DNA of 64,000 nucleotides, from positions 62,001-126,000 of the forward strand of contig JAHLKC010000055.1 of the NCBI GenBank assembly GCA_025449115.1, written 5' to 3'. The DNA comes from Chytridium lagenaria (Eukaryota; Chytridiomycota; Chytridiomycetes; Chytridiales; Chytridiaceae). The translations under genes and the position numbers were made by a program. The notes under the pieces were generated by a model. It ran no database searches. It was not told the DNA's origin and was given only the letters and a program-made list of their open reading frames with translations. Shown here piece by piece: positions 1 to 12,887 of the stretch (position 1 is its first letter; each line of letters starts with the position of its first letter).

Positions 1-3000
1 ACACTTGTTGGGTTTCGGGACGCGTCATGATGCTGGTTTGTCCTGGTTACTCATATAAATGTACATTGACGTAGACATGGTTTAAGCGGGTTAAGCGGGA
101 TGTATTTTTTCTTATTTTTCTACATGGCGTTGGACATGGAATCTTGTCGAATGCCACGTAGCGGTGAACTGCGACGTTAAGTTTCGCAAGTCTGTGTAAG
201 AGCGTTTTTTAGGAATAAATAATGATTGCTGGTCGGGTCGCTGATGGTTTGTCCAAGATAAAGCGATATTTGATGACTTGGTTAAACGCGAAATATACGT
301 CAACATGGGTGTGTAATCTCGTCACGTTTTTAAACGGATGTTGCAGTTATGGCTTCTTCCGTATACCGGATTTCGTTCGGATTTCATTTCGCAACATACC
401 ACGTCCCAACTCGCATCTTCCTTTTCACGATTTTTCTACACGTGAATTAACGATGCTATTTACAGTTAGTGGGTCATTCACCGTAATGTAATACATCTGG
501 TTGATCGAACCAGAATTGCCCATAATCCAAGGGAATGCAATCTATCGTAGTTTAAAACTATCCAGTGAATTATTTATTGTGAGTCTTTTATAGTACCTAA
601 TTGTGCATACGTAGACAGAGATGGTTTCTGCACTGAGACCTCTGTAGCAAGGTATAATGTATGCACTTAAAAAGTAGTTATATTTATAACCTGATAAATG
701 TGGAAGTATGAATTCCCAAGTATTTATCCAACTGATTTCAACTCCATTCTCTACACAATTGTTTCGGTGGTGCTGCCCAACGGACTCGACAGAGACCAAA
801 TGGGGGTAACACACTGCCGTTTTTGTCAAAAATAATGCAACCCCATCATCTGGTTCAGCTCACAATAATGCCTCCTCTCCAACTTGTAATTGAACTCCAC
901 GCGTAGCCAAACTGAAAATCCAACATCTGCAGTGGCTGCAGCACAATATGTGTTCTTATCCTCCTCCCTTTCATCCAATTTTCAGCCTCCTTCCTTAAAA
1001 CGGATACTCTTCAACTCAAGTGTCCGCCGATGCATCCCAACCTCGATTCAAATCGTCGTAGACGTCCTCATCAACGACTTATCAAACCTCAAAGTCCGTC
1101 ACGAGCAGCCTCCTCGCATCAATCACTTTCAAAACCAAGCATTTGCGGAATGCCGCTTTTCCTCACATCGTCACTTTGATGTCCGATGCGTTTCGACACT
1201 CGATATGTGATGCCCGTCAACATTCAAGATCCAACGCTCCTCCATCAGCCCCCCTCTTGCCTCTTCTCACATGGATGAACGATACGGTCCCATACGATAC
1301 AACGGATGTGCATGTCTTGACGTATTATTCCACAAAAGTACACCCAGCAGCAACCGATATTTGTTTACCCACAGCGAAAAGCTTGGGCCACTCCAGGTTA
1401 GGAAACTACTGCACACTACGGACAAGACTCACTTTTTTGGAATGTTTTAACGTGGCGTTCAGCATTGATGGAGGAGGCTAACCGGGCCATCTTATCATAT
1501 CAGCAGAGGTTTGCGGAATGATGCAAAGTCACGTTTTAGTTCAAACATCCTCTTATTTCCAACAGCCACCGTCAAAGTTTCCGGATTTGTCTCGATTAGA
1601 ATACACTTTCATCCTGGTTGCTTAGCTTCCACCGTTTTAACCTCATAAATTACCATCTTCTTATGATGTGGAACCATTCCACCGTTTAACCTCATAAATT
1701 ACCACGTTCTCATGATCTGCGGAACCAACGGGGAGCTATCTTTGTCACTTGGCGATAGCTTAACCATACTTGTAGGCTACATCCACGTAATAAGTATCAC
1801 GTTTCTCTTATAAGTCAGGAATAATAAAAATGGAATCTTCTCCGGAACATTCTCAGATCGCTGCGCCAACCGTTAAACCCAGCTTGCCGATCCCCTTATA
1901 CAAGCGTCTAACCCCGTACAATGGAACAATATTAGTTAGGTATGGGGGATTCTCTATTAAGCGTCGAATGCCGATGCAAGGCGGCTTTGACGATCTGCAT
2001 GACGTTTCTGTAAAGGAGCCGTTGCAGCGAATCGATTTAGTTGTGATATGTTGGGAGAAGCATACCCCATCCGTGGGCGCGATCGCCGGCATTTTAAATC
2101 GTCGCCGATCACCCGCTCAGACTGATTATCACAATAACCTCGCATTCACCTGCATGCCTCATGCGAATCACGCTAGTTTCTAAAACTCTATATAATCTAC
2201 TGGCGATGAATGATAAACGCAACTTTGCATCGGGTGCTCATATGGCGCTTTGTAATGTGGCCTTATCTGCCATATTTCACATATCACCGCCAAGACCATA
2301 TAATATCGTAATTATTCCACCCAACTCGGCTCCGTCTCAGTATGGGGTTTTCCCGGTGATGCATTTTCAGGGCAGTGCTTAGGGTCCCTTCTTGAAGAGG
2401 AACCTTGCTAATATTATTAAACCTCACCAGTCACAACCTCAAAACTTAAAACCCCTTTGCAGCCGCCACCGACAAACAAGGCTCGAGAATCCGATTCCGC
2501 ACCGTACCTTTTTGCCGTTAGCAGCCGATGATTACCTTTATCCAGGATTATATTGGACAGGTGTGCAGTGTCACAGTGTGATATTTCTTCTCGGTAGAAA
2601 ATTACAGTCGGAGTGTGTTTCTACCATCCGAACCCTGTCCAAACCTTTCATGCTTTAGAGCGCACGGTGAGGATCGCCCTGTCGTCGTCCCCCAAAAATG
2701 TCAATTGTCTCCACCAGCCCCTTAAGAATCAAATGCGTCCTCCACTCCGACCTCATTTACTAATTGCTATATTTACCCAGCTGGTGTTGTCGGTCCTCAT
2801 TCCCCGTGCCTCTTCCTTCCTCTTTTGTGAAAAATGTCCTTGTTTAAAAAGAGCTTAACTGCGCACCTTGACGTTTCAACATTTTACTGGTCACCTCAAC
2901 TAGCATCCGAGCCTGGCGTCTTCTCGAGACGTCGTCGATACCCTTTCAAAAACCCTTGCGTCTTATCCCTTTTTCCGTAGCTGCAAGGCTCTATCTCGGA

Positions 3001-3086
3001 AAACACGCTTAACAAAAAGTCGAAGCTTCAACTTCCAAGTCGCATTCATTAAACCAACGTCGGAAAACAATCAACGCCCGACAGCC
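1..3086. other. Intergenic, no recognisable gene
   Basis: Only short open frames (up to about 117 codons) occur here and none shows a domain or repeat pattern I recognise. The one clear structure is a 50-bp tandem duplication at 1627-1727, annotated separately. The last few hundred bases are presumably the upstream region of the zinc-finger gene starting at 3087. Confidence 0.5.
1627..1727. repeat. 50-bp tandem duplication (two copies)
   Basis: Two head-to-tail copies begin at 1627 and 1677. Both contain the cores CCACCGTTT, AACCTCATAAATTACCA and CATGAT/TATGAT, and both end in GGAACCA. They differ by a few substitutions and a one-base length change in the T run. No gene overlaps them; function unknown. 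Confidence 0.8.
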
Positions 3087-5626
3087 ATGTCCTTCTTTAA
3101 CAATGCCGCATCAACTCTGATTTCCACAGAATCGGATGATAGCACCCGCTCCAAAGACTTTATCATCCCGTCTCTCGTCTTCCCACTTACACCCAGCTTC
3201 TCATCTCCACAAGTCCCCATGATGTCGTCTACTCAACTTATCGATTCATATCCGCATGCCCAACGGCAACCAACGGATATGATCTTTCGTCATAATTACC
3301 TACCCGCTACATCGGCAGCTGGCCCACTTTGGATGTCCCCTTGGAAGAGGCACGGCAGATGACCAATGTTGGATCGTCGAGCTGGTCTCATCCGCGAAGC
3401 AACAGGTATGAGTGGTACCTTTCTCTTATTTAGATGATTATCAGTATGGCATAGCGCATGCGCACTTAGCTGTGGTGACGTTGAGCATCTCCCCATCCCT
3501 CTTCTTTGGACTGTATTTACAAAAACCTCTGCTAATTAATCTCACCCATATTAAACCACTCACAGCGCGTCCAGCAGCAACGGCTACATCTCTGAGCTTT
3601 CGTTGATCCGCGACATCTCCATCCACGACTCTCTTCCTTCGTCTCCCAAACCACAGCGCATTGACGTACCTCCGCCGTTCCTCACCTCAAGCTTCCCCTC
3701 AATGTCGCCCATGACCCTTGTGCAACCGTCGTACCCCAACCCCTCCTCCTCAGATGCTCAACAACACCTTTCGCAGGACGATGTCCTCTCGTTCCTCTTT
3801 GATGATAACATCACCATCCCCTCGCCGTCATTCTCTTCCTCCACGGATGACTCGTTCCTTTGGAGTACTTCCCCGTCAGCAACGACATGGCTATAGGGGG
3901 TGATAGCCAGCCTCTCTTGAGTGGTGTCTCTGAGCAAGTCAGGGTTACGGATGCATCCTTCCATCGTGCCTTTGCCGAGTTCGCCGCAACCATCTCTAAT
4001 CCTCAGTCAGTATCTCTGACCCCCGTTTCCATGCCCTCTTCAACCTTCCAACCTCCTATTCCTCACCCCAATCTTTCTTCGCCACCTTACCCCTCTCATC
4101 AACGTTACCCCAGCCTCCCTCTCCTCCCTCTCCTCCTCTCAAGATCTCGTCATCCACCCTCAATCCACCACCACCACCCTCCACACTCAACTCCTTCACT
4201 TGGCGGAACCAAGACTTTACCAACAACACACTCACCTCTCTCCTTAACACCCCAACAATCCCTCCATCTCCACACCGCCATCGCGCCTTCTCCATCGCGT
4301 CCTGCGCATCTTCTGATTTCCTCTGGGATCAACTCCGTGCAAAGCTCCTCAGCCGTCCATCCACCGACTTGGCAGAGGATGTGAGCGTGGCAGCGTCTGC
4401 AGGGTTGACTGATCCATTTGGGGAGGTCGTTGAGATGAATTCGGCAAGAGCGCGATTGGTGGTACCATCCAACAGAGCGAAACGCCAACGCGCCGTCACG
4501 TTTCCCGGGATGCATACTGGGGTAGGGAGTTTTGGAGTGAGAGGAGATGTGGAGTTTCAACCCAGGACTGTGTTTCCTAGTGTGAGTGGGAATGAAGTGG
4601 GTGGAGAAGTTGGGAAGACTGAGGGGGTGAAGCTGGGAAGGAAGGGGTCGTTGAGCATAAATGGAGGAGAGGCACCACTGGGAAAAAAAGGATCGTTGAG
4701 CTTGAAGGGAGGAGAGACGGCAATGTCAGCTATTTCGCCCTCCACGCCTCAGACAAGCGCGATGGAATTATCCGACGCTCAGCATCTTCTTGAACGACTT
4801 CAAGGTGAAGTCTTTGCCAGCTTTGACGAGGTCATGCAGTCTACCATGTTGGGTTGCTCACCGTCTCGTTGGTCCACGCATATGGATACGGACATTTTGT
4901 CGTCTCCCCTGATGGTGACTTCCAGGCGCGACGAGGATGTTACAGGGCAATCGTCGCCTGCGCGTCATTCTCGACAGCATTCATTCTCTTCGAGCTTGGG
5001 AAGTGATTTGATGAGTTCCGTTGATGGGTGTGATGATGATGATCGTGAAAAAAAGAGGGTGGAGGTTAAAAAACAGGGTAAGAGGAGGAATAGGAGGAAC
5101 AGGGGTGGCAAGGCTGATGATGATCTGGTGGATGGGAGGAGAGGGAGGCGCGGGGAGGACGGTATGTTCTATTGTCAAGCGGATGGGTGTGATAAGGCTT
5201 TTTCGAGAAAGTTCAATCTTAAGGTATAAGCCCTTTCATGTGTTTATCTTTCTCCACTTTATATATTATATTATCCTTGATGATATCATACCTTCGCTTC
5301 CTCACCCCATCTCCTCATTTTCTTCCTGACCTACGTTCTTATTGCTCTTGTACCCTTCATCTATCTGACAATCTTTTTTTCTGAAACAGACCCACATGAG
5401 CATTCATAACCCTTCTCGTCCACGTCCCTTCCAATGCTCATACCCTGACTGCACCAAGTCCTTCACGCGCAGCCATGACCTAGACCGTCATGGTGTAGTG
5501 CACGCAGAAGACAAGATGCATCGATGTGATGTCTGTTTGACGTATTTCTCGAGGTCAGATGCTCGAAAGCGTCACAAGGAAATGGGCAAGTGTCGAGGAC
5601 CTTTTGCAGCAGAGTTTGAGAAGTGA
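3087..5626 (+). CDS. C2H2 zinc-finger transcription factor, paralog A (frame-broken)
   Basis: Probable DNA-binding regulator with a long, low-complexity Ser/Pro/Thr-rich N-terminal region and three C-terminal zinc fingers. Finger 1 has the pattern C-x4-C-x12-H-x3-H (begins CQADGC at about 5178) and is split by an intron at 5224-5389. Finger 2 begins CSYPDC, and finger 3 begins CDVC and ends H-x5-C (KRHKEMGKC). A second intron, 3406-3565, joins in frame. The start is the ATG opening MSFFNN, chosen because the tandem copy at 7476 starts MSFKNT and both share MMSST[QE]L. The reading frame changes near 3300-3345, 3855, 4070 and 4190; aligning with the 7.5-kb copy shows homologous protein continuing across each break in a new frame. 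These are single-base indels, either assembly errors or real damage. Zinc fingers and tandem duplication are clear; the regulatory target is unknown. Confidence 0.75.
3406..3565 (+). other. Intron 1 of zinc-finger paralog A
   Basis: Donor CAACAG|GTATGAG and acceptor CACTCACAG|CGCG. Joining the flanks gives an uninterrupted frame from the segment containing PLEEARQMT to the segment containing SNGYISELS. The corresponding position of the 7.5-kb paralog has no matching intron that I can see. Confidence 0.65.
5224..5389 (+). other. Intron splitting zinc finger 1 of paralog A
   Basis: Donor AAG|GTATAAG, acceptor CTGAAACAG|ACCCAC. Splicing puts the two zinc-binding histidines (THMSIH) directly after the NLK of finger 1. 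The other tandem copy has an intron at exactly the same codon (9134-9275), so the intron predates the duplication. Confidence 0.9.
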
Positions 5627-7475
5627 TGGATGATATGGCGGTTGTGGAAAGTTTTTTTGATTTGAAAGCCTTTGTTCTATCTTTATTGGTTGCTGTTGTC
5701 GTTGATGTTTATTATTTCTTGTCTGTTTATATATTTCATTCTTCTCGTACCTTTTGGTTTTCGTTTGGATTTTTTTTTCTTTTTTTTTTTATTACTTTTT
5801 TCGTGATAACCCCCCCTTTTCTCCATTTTTATATCCCCACGTTGATTTGGTGTTAGTTTTCACCTTCATCTTATATCCCAACGTTGCATATTAGGCGTTA
5901 GTTTGTTCGCCTTCATCTCTATATCCTCACGATCAAATACGTTTCTCGTAACTTTTTATTATCACAATTCATATCTGGCTTTAACCTTGATTCCCACCCT
6001 TGTTTATCATCAGGCATTGGTTTTCCATCTTACCTTCTTTTCACGTCATGCCTTTAACGTGACTTTTTTTCCCCCATACCACAGTTATCTCCGGATGTTT
6101 TTTTTATAGTGTGAGTTTTTTGTTGCGTGCCTTGAATGGAGGCCCTTCATTTATTGTATATGTTTCCTTTCCCTTTGTACATATATATCATTTGAAGAGG
6201 GGAGTAAGATAACCGAGTGTAGTGATTTCATGTCCAGTCTTTTTTTTTTTTCTTTTATCAAGTAGTTTGCCCCGATGATAGGGCTGGTGGAGTGCTGACC
6301 CACTTTGAAATTGTTTTTTCCTCGTTCTTCTTTGATATACGGATACCCTAGTAATGGTTCATACACAAAAGGAAAGCAAATGAATTGATACGGAATGGAC
6401 TTCAATTTCACGTGACACTTCTATCTAGAATTTCGCTTCTACAGCAATCCAAACGTCCAGGATCAGCATTGTGCTGGTGGCCTCGTCGATTCCTCCACCT
6501 ATCATCTGCGAGATGAGTTTTTACGTTTTGTTTTGGAAATTAGTGCGATCGATAGGACGATCAGTTTATGAGAAAGCAGCGCAACTGCTGTCATGATCGG
6601 CGCCACCAATATACTTCGACGGCCATCCACCTTTATAAGTACCTTAAAGGCGTCCTAGTGTATTTTTGGTACATTCATGTAGTAGTATTATAGCTTACAT
6701 AGCTTATCCCGTAACGTCTTATAATAACATGCTCAGCCGTGTCAACTCTACATATTGGACTATAAGCGAATATTATAACCAGCACACCAACGGAAACCAA
6801 GCGTGTTTCCTTATAGATACTCGGAAGATCCGCATCTTCGCCAACAGTCCTCAAGCTGCACGCCGCCGTCAGTATACGCCGGAATGTATCCTCAACACCC
6901 GACTCCATACTACGCTGCCACTGATCCTACTTTGACGTGATTAGATTAATGATACGAGGCTGTGCACGGGTCCATTCTGGAAAAAGACCCACGGTATCCC
7001 ACCTTTAAATTGGAATAACGTCTCAGCAGCCACCAGTGTGCCAATTTAATAATTTGCCGCAAGTATTTATTTTCAACATTAATTTTACCCAAAGTGGCAC
7101 CTTTTTCAGTTTCCCTCATAAATCTCATAGCGCGTCATTCCATATTCCTGAATCATCCTGTTGTAATCGTTCTTACTCATGAGACGGTGTGGTGAAGTCG
7201 TGTTTGGCGTTTCTGCGGCTGCCCATTTATAATATATAAGAAAAAGTTTCTTTTCAAGCTGCGCATTTGACGTTTTCAGCTTTCTCGGGCCACACTAGTT
7301 ACTGGGTAGTTATCTCGCCTGGCGTCTACTTTAATGATTTTCAAGTACATTTCTTTGAAAACACATTAAACTGTTGAATTTCATACTCTGCAGCATATAT
7401 ATGAACGCGTGCCTAAATTAAAGCGATCGTCACTTTATACAAACAACAACAGCAGAAGCATAAGCGCCCTCAGCA
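5627..7475. other. Intergenic between tandem zinc-finger paralogs
   Basis: The first few hundred bases are very T-rich, consistent with the 3' flank of paralog A. The rest is the upstream region of paralog B. No open frame with recognisable features was found. Confidence 0.5.
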
Positions 7476-9512
7476 ATGTCTTTCAAGAACACTGGCTCAA
7501 ATACTTTACCGACAGACTCTGACAATGATAGATTTTCGCCGGATGCCACCAAGCCATCTTCGTCGACATCATCGCGGCCACACATGATGTCATCCACCGA
7601 GCTTTTACATATGTTCTTGCATGCTCAACCGCATCCCACTGATACGATTCTTTGTCGTAATTACCTCCTGGCTCAATCGCATGACCCAGCAAGTGTGGAG
7701 CAGGCACCTCAGAATACAAGTGTACCGGGCTCCCAAGAGGTGATCTCCACCATGTCCCCATGACGCTTGTGCGACCGTCATTCCCAGAAGACACTTCTGA
7801 TTACAGTAGTATCTCACCGTCACCGTCATTCTCATCCTCCACCTATGAGTTCCACTTTGGCGAGGTATTCGCAACCAACAACAGGGCTGTCCTGGGTAAT
7901 TCCCATCCCCCGACCACCATATTTGATATACTTCAGCAACCAAGTGCCTCAGTTGAATCCTTCCGCCAAGCCTTTGCAGGCTACTCTGCCGTCCCAACAC
8001 CCCTGCCAGTACCCGCTAGGTTGATATCAAATCCTTCTTTGTCCATTCAACCTCTTCACTCCTCTTCCTCCCATCCCTTATCGATCTTGACCACCTTACC
8101 CCATATACACCCATCCACTTACTCACCCGTAACATCCATGCAAGACCTCACCCTTGATCCTTCAGCCACCACCTCTACCCCTTCGCCACATATAACATTT
8201 GGACCTGACCAAAACTTCAACTCCCCCGTCTTGACTTCTCTCCTAAACCCACCGCCCATCCATCCTTCCAAACACCGCCTCCGCGGTTTCTCCATAGATT
8301 CCCATGTATCCTCAGACCTCCTCTGGAACCAATACCGTGCCAAGCTCCTCCGCGCTCCAGCGGCTGATTTGAATGACGATTTGACGCCGGGGTTGAGTGA
8401 TGCGTTTGGGGACGGTTTGGAAAGGGGTCTGGAGAGAGCACGGCTGGTTACGCCTGGATTGAACTTGGTGAGGCGGCAGCGCACCTTGACATTGCCGATA
8501 TGTGGGGTGGAGGATTTAGGCACGAGTAATGTTGAAGTTCACATAAGGAGTGGTATGAGGGGAAGTAGTGATGGGGTTGGGAATAACGATAGGGCGATGG
8601 TGGGAAGCGAAGGGTTATCAAGCATGAAAGGAGGGAGGGTGACGATGCCGACTATGAGGACCACCGCTATACAAACAAACGCGAAGAGTATAACAACCGA
8701 TACAACTCTTCCTGAGTGTCATCAAGGCGAGGCTTTCGACAACGTCAATGATGTCATGCAGTCTAATATCTCGGATGACACACCGTCTCGGCGCTGGTCA
8801 TGGCACGTTTACACCGGTGATGAATCGCCTTCGCCTTTGTCTTCGCCGCACCGCGACGATGTCGCGCAGCCGTCTCCTTCGGTTCACACGCGTCAGCTTT
8901 CAACAACGTCTCTGGGAAATAATTTCATGAACGCTTTTGATGGGATGGGGGATAGGCATGATCAGGAGGAAGTGGCGGACTTTGTAAACGGAGAGGGGAA
9001 GAGAAGAAGCTGGAGTGGGAACATTTATGATGACGGAGTTGGTGGGAAGAAAGGGAAGTGGGGTGAGAAGGTGTTGTTTTACTGTAAAGTGGATGGGTGT
9101 GAAAAGTCGTATTCAAGAAAGGTTGATCTTCAGGTACATATATTTGTACTTTCTTTGTTATTCTCACGTCCTTCATGATATATTTTACCCATATGCACTC
9201 ATTTATTTATTTCTTACATAAATTGGAGCAACCTTCTCAATTTTTGTTCACTTTGCTCACATCCTTCCTCCGCAGACCCACCTCAGCGTCCATAACGCTT
9301 CTCTCTCGCGTCCACACCAATGCTCGTTCCCCGGCTGCGCCAAGTCATTCACGCGAAAGCATGATTTAGAGCGACATGCTGCAGTTCATACAGAAGACAA
9401 GATCCATCGATGCGATGTCTGTTTGATGTCTTTCTCAAGATCGGATGCTCGTAAGCGCCATAAAGATATGGGCAAGTGCAAAGGCCCGGTTGCGATGGAG
9501 AGGAGGGAGTGA
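7476..9512 (+). CDS. C2H2 zinc-finger transcription factor, paralog B (one frame break)
   Basis: Tandem duplicate of the 3.1-kb gene with the same plan: N-terminal region starting MSFKNT, conserved MMSSTEL, long Ser/Pro/Thr-rich middle, conserved block with SSDLLWNQYRAKLL (paralog A has SSDFLWDQLRAKLL), a KRQR/RRQR-T-[FL]-P patch, then three zinc fingers. Finger 1 (CKVDGC) is split by the intron at 9134-9275. Finger 2 is CSFPGC...H-x4-H and finger 3 CDVC...KRHKDMGKC. The frame breaks once, near 7757: this copy reads ATGTCCCCATGACG where paralog A reads ATGTCGCCCATGACC, so one C is missing from a C run. Otherwise it is intact and is the better template of the pair. Probable nuclear regulator; targets unknown. 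Confidence 0.8.
9134..9275 (+). other. Intron splitting zinc finger 1 of paralog B
   Basis: Donor CTTCAG|GTACATA, acceptor CCTCCGCAG|ACCCACC. Splicing restores the THLSVH histidine pair of finger 1. Same phase and position as 5224-5389 in paralog A. Confidence 0.9.
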
Positions 9513-11256
9513 GAAGTAGTCTCACGCTTATATTTGGAAACCTGCGTTTTATTTAAATTTTGGTTATGATCTATCCCTTGCTTCCCTTTCTTGTTTATAT
9601 GATATGATGTTTTGTTCTCATCGTGCTCTTTTCTTTTATTTTCAAATTTCTTATGTTCTCTAGCTCGTGCCTATATTAAGCCATCCATTTTGGGTGGCAG
9701 CCTTTGTTTCCTTTAAGATATCCCATATTGTTTCAGCGGTATTTTCCCGCCTTCATTTTATTTTGTTGCCATACTGTACTATCACTTCGTTTTCATATCG
9801 ACTTCCTCGCGTTTTGCGTGCGTATTTTTCTTTTTATTGATATGTGTAGGCGTCCTTAGTTTCCCTATATACCGTGTTTATTATTTTTATCTCAGATGAG
9901 TGTTTTGAATCGATTTCTCTATTTAATATTGAACGCGTGTCCCCCATATCAAAACATAAAGAGCCATAAAATGTCCATGATAACAGCACATGCAAATAAC
10001 AGCACCTCATCAACCTTCGCAACGGGAATCCTTGTATCATCCGAAATCCTTCCTTGGCCCTCTCAGGATACCTTCCCTCTCTCGCCCTTTTCACTCTTAT
10101 TTACCTGAGACCCAAGCGGCAAAGAGTAGTATCATTTACCCAGCCCAGCACGGCTCCGTTTTACCCTTTGAATTTGCACAAAGAAATTAAAGGGTGACCC
10201 ATCTCCGCAGGTGCAGTTTGTCCGTGCGTTTTTTTCTTAATTGTACCCATGAACTCGGGAAAACATCCCACCTCGGATTTCGTGGTGCTTTTTTGGTGTT
10301 GAACCCGTGGGTGTGTTTGTTTGATCAACATGGGTACCTTTTTGTTCATAGCCCAAATTAATCCGCATCTCCACACTCTCTTCTAAGTTGCTCGCACCAT
10401 GAACATTGGCTGCACACTCCGACTCAAATGCACGGCCACTGCCACAACGCGCAATTCTCATATTGATTGTTAATAGCGAGACTTTGGATGATGTGCAGCT
10501 TGTAATGACGATCCTTGATGCCAACATGCAGGGTTATATATTTGGGAAGCTGGGAGGTTCGTTGTGGTTTCCTACACGTTTGAAGAAGCATGTTCCATTC
10601 CAATGACTATTTTTTGAATCCCTTTGCTATGGACTGCTGCTTGCATTGTTTTTTGGTTAGAGAACGGCCTTGCAGTGAACATGCCAATTAGCTTTCTTAG
10701 TGGGTTAGAACCGCCATCAGATTATGTAAAGCAAGAGCTTCTCAAAGCGTAAATTCGCCCGGATGGCAACGATATTGAAAACTTTGATGAGATAACAAAC
10801 ACTTTGGCTTATACTTGCAAGACGAGAGAGCGTATTGATCTCGGACCAAGTCCATTTCAAAGTCGACACACTGTGGACAACATTGCAACGGGAGTTTTCT
10901 TGATGCTGGTACCAATGCATACATCTGAGTGATCCAGTGAATCAGTCGAGAAGTCTTGTATTTGGCTCAATCCCACGATGACATTCCTATATAGCATGAG
11001 TTTCCAAAGAGGTAAGGCGATACACTAATTCACTTCAGTTGAAAACAAAAATGTGTGATAAATAGTATATTATGTATTCTATGCCCAATATCATGGATTG
11101 GGAAACTTGATTATAACAAAAGGCAAACAAAGGTGCTCTAGAACTTCATGATCGCTCATGCCATATTTCAGACAAGGGATCGAAAACATAAACAAAAAAT
11201 CTGGGAGGGTTCTTGGTTAAAGGAGGTAGAGATGCATCAACTCGATCAGAGGTGAT
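9513..11256. other. Intergenic
   Basis: T-rich 3' flank of paralog B, followed by AT-rich sequence with only short open frames. No gene, RNA gene or repeat recognised. Confidence 0.5.
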
Positions 11257-11820
11257 TTAGCACTTGCCGCTCCTAGCCTCCTTGAGCTCAGGCTGGTCAC
11301 AGCTAGCACTGAGAAGGAAGCATCCATTTTGATAAGTCACACCATCGGATCCACAGACCTCCTCCACAAGCTGCGTGTTGCATCTAATGCCACATCCAGG
11401 CCCATTCCTGGGTTTCTCTTCAGCAGGGCACTCTCCAGCAAAGTTTTCGGTGATGGATGCATCAAAGCAGGAAGCGACAGAGAGGTTGCAAGCGTTGGAG
11501 TAGGTCTTTCCATCGGATCCACAGACGGGTTCGTAGACGGCAAGACAGGAGATGGCGGCACAGTCCGAGGTGGGGGCGGTAGGGCATTCACCAGTGAAGG
11601 ATTGGGTGATGGAAGAGTCGGAGCAGGCGGCAACGCCAAGAGCGCAAGCGTTGGAGTAGGTTTGGCCGTTTGAGCCGCAGACGGGGTCGTAGTTGGCAGG
11701 GCAGAAACGGTCACAGGATGCGGGGCCGGTGGGTTGGGGCTTCTTGAAGAGCCCGCCGGGGAGGGGTGAGGCCGTGACGGCGATGGCGAAGAAGGAGGCG
11801 ATGATGATGGAGATCTGCAT
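11257..11820 (-). CDS. Secreted three-domain Kazal inhibitor (K1)
   Basis: Secreted serine-protease inhibitor of the Kazal family, 187 residues, intronless and intact. The ATG at 11820 opens a signal peptide (MQISIIIASFFAIAVTAS) followed by PLPGG. Three Kazal domains follow. Each has C1, C2, the conserved VCGS(D/N)G.TY.N.C core and C5/C6. Domain 1 reactive loop is CPANYDPVC, domain 2 CLAVYEPVC, domain 3 the longer CNTQLVEEVC. By Kazal convention P1 is the second residue after C2, giving Ala, Ala and Thr, which suggests elastase- or subtilisin-like rather than trypsin-like targets (inference). Domains 1-3 match the first three domains of the 50-kb gene in order and sequence, so the two are paralogs. 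A longer in-frame extension upstream to 12012 is ignored because it precedes the TATA box at 11915-11922. Confidence 0.92.
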   Translation of the reverse strand: MQISIIIASFFAIAVTASPLPGGLFKKPQPTGPASCDRFCPANYDPVCGSNGQTYSNACALGVAACSDSSITQSFTGECPTAPTSDCAAISCLAVYEPVCGSDGKTYSNACNLSVASCFDASITENFAGECPAEEKPRNGPGCGIRCNTQLVEEVCGSDGVTYQNGCFLLSASCDQPELKEARSGKC

Positions 11821-11914
11821 AGTTATGGAGGTGTTTGGGGATGAGAGGAGACGGTAGTTTAAAAAGCTTGTTTGAGTGTTGAGGATGAGGGAAGGCAGAG
11901 GGCGTGATGGGGTG

Positions 11915-11922
11915 TTTTTATA
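11915..11922 (-). promoter_or_regulatory. TATA box of Kazal gene K1
   Basis: Minus strand reads GGGGTATAAAAACACC, about 95-100 bp upstream of the K1 ATG. Matches the spacing seen at the other Kazal genes in the window. Confidence 0.65.
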
Positions 11923-12887
11923 CCCCACATTTTCATGTTCTTTTTTTTCCACGTTGTCTTTCCACGCAGAATAAGGAACCCTTATCCAAAACACGCATTT
12001 TTTTACTCTCACCTCTTAAAGTAGTTATGATTTCTCTTAGGGGCCCTCTATGCGCCTAAAGTCTAAACACGGAAAGAAAAGAGAGAAAAAATAAAGTTTA
12101 GAAATGAATACATAGGAGAGTGGGGGTCCCTTAATATTTTAATTTTAAACTTTATTCCCCTTTCTGACATTCATTTTTTTCAGGGTGCCTGTCAGACGTC
12201 AAGTTTCAAGTTATCCACCAAAAATTAAAATTGTCCTTTTTGAGACATTGTGTGACGTGGACTTGAACCTTTTCTTCCAGTGCGTCATTGCCTTTGACAT
12301 TTCGATTTGTGCTCGATCCTCGTTCGATCCTCTGCATTCTTGCTCTGCAATGGCAGTGCTCTGGCGCAGTAAAGGTTTTTGGTTGGTGATGAAACTAGGG
12401 ACAACTGCTCCCAAAGAGAAAGAAAACAAAAAAAAAACAACTTAAAATAACCCTTCTTTTTCTGTGAAAAGAGTAGGGTTGCAGTTTTTTGACGGCAAGA
12501 CAGAAAAAAAATAAAAATGAAAATGGAGACAGAGAGTAGGGCTGATACTCCAAAATTGGTTGTGGCCTCATGGCATATGGACCCGTCTTTATAGTTGTCG
12601 CGCCTAACTGCATGGCAAGAGGCGACACATGGGAGAAGCATCATTCAACTCGATTTCGCGCGAAAACGTTGGTAATAAGTAACAAGAACAAGACGCAATT
12701 GTATGAAAGCACTAGAATATGGGAATCAAGAGGTACTGTTATATTTTTACGCAGTATCAAATTACATGATATATGGAAACAGATGAGGAATATAAAATAA
12801 TGGAAGCAGCCTTTCAACGTGGGGGTTCCAAGCAAAACATGATCGCGTCATGGATCAAAATCAACAAAAAAAGAAAGTGGGCTTAAA
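11923..12887. other. Intergenic between K1 and K2
   Basis: Upstream region of K1 and downstream region of K2, AT-rich with A and T runs. Only short unrecognised frames. Confidence 0.5.

Noticed and set aside
3087..5626. Programmed ribosomal frameshifting in the zinc-finger or Kazal genes
   Set aside because: Breaks occur at different, non-homologous positions in paralogs and also in FOL1 and RICTOR; homopolymer indels explain them better.
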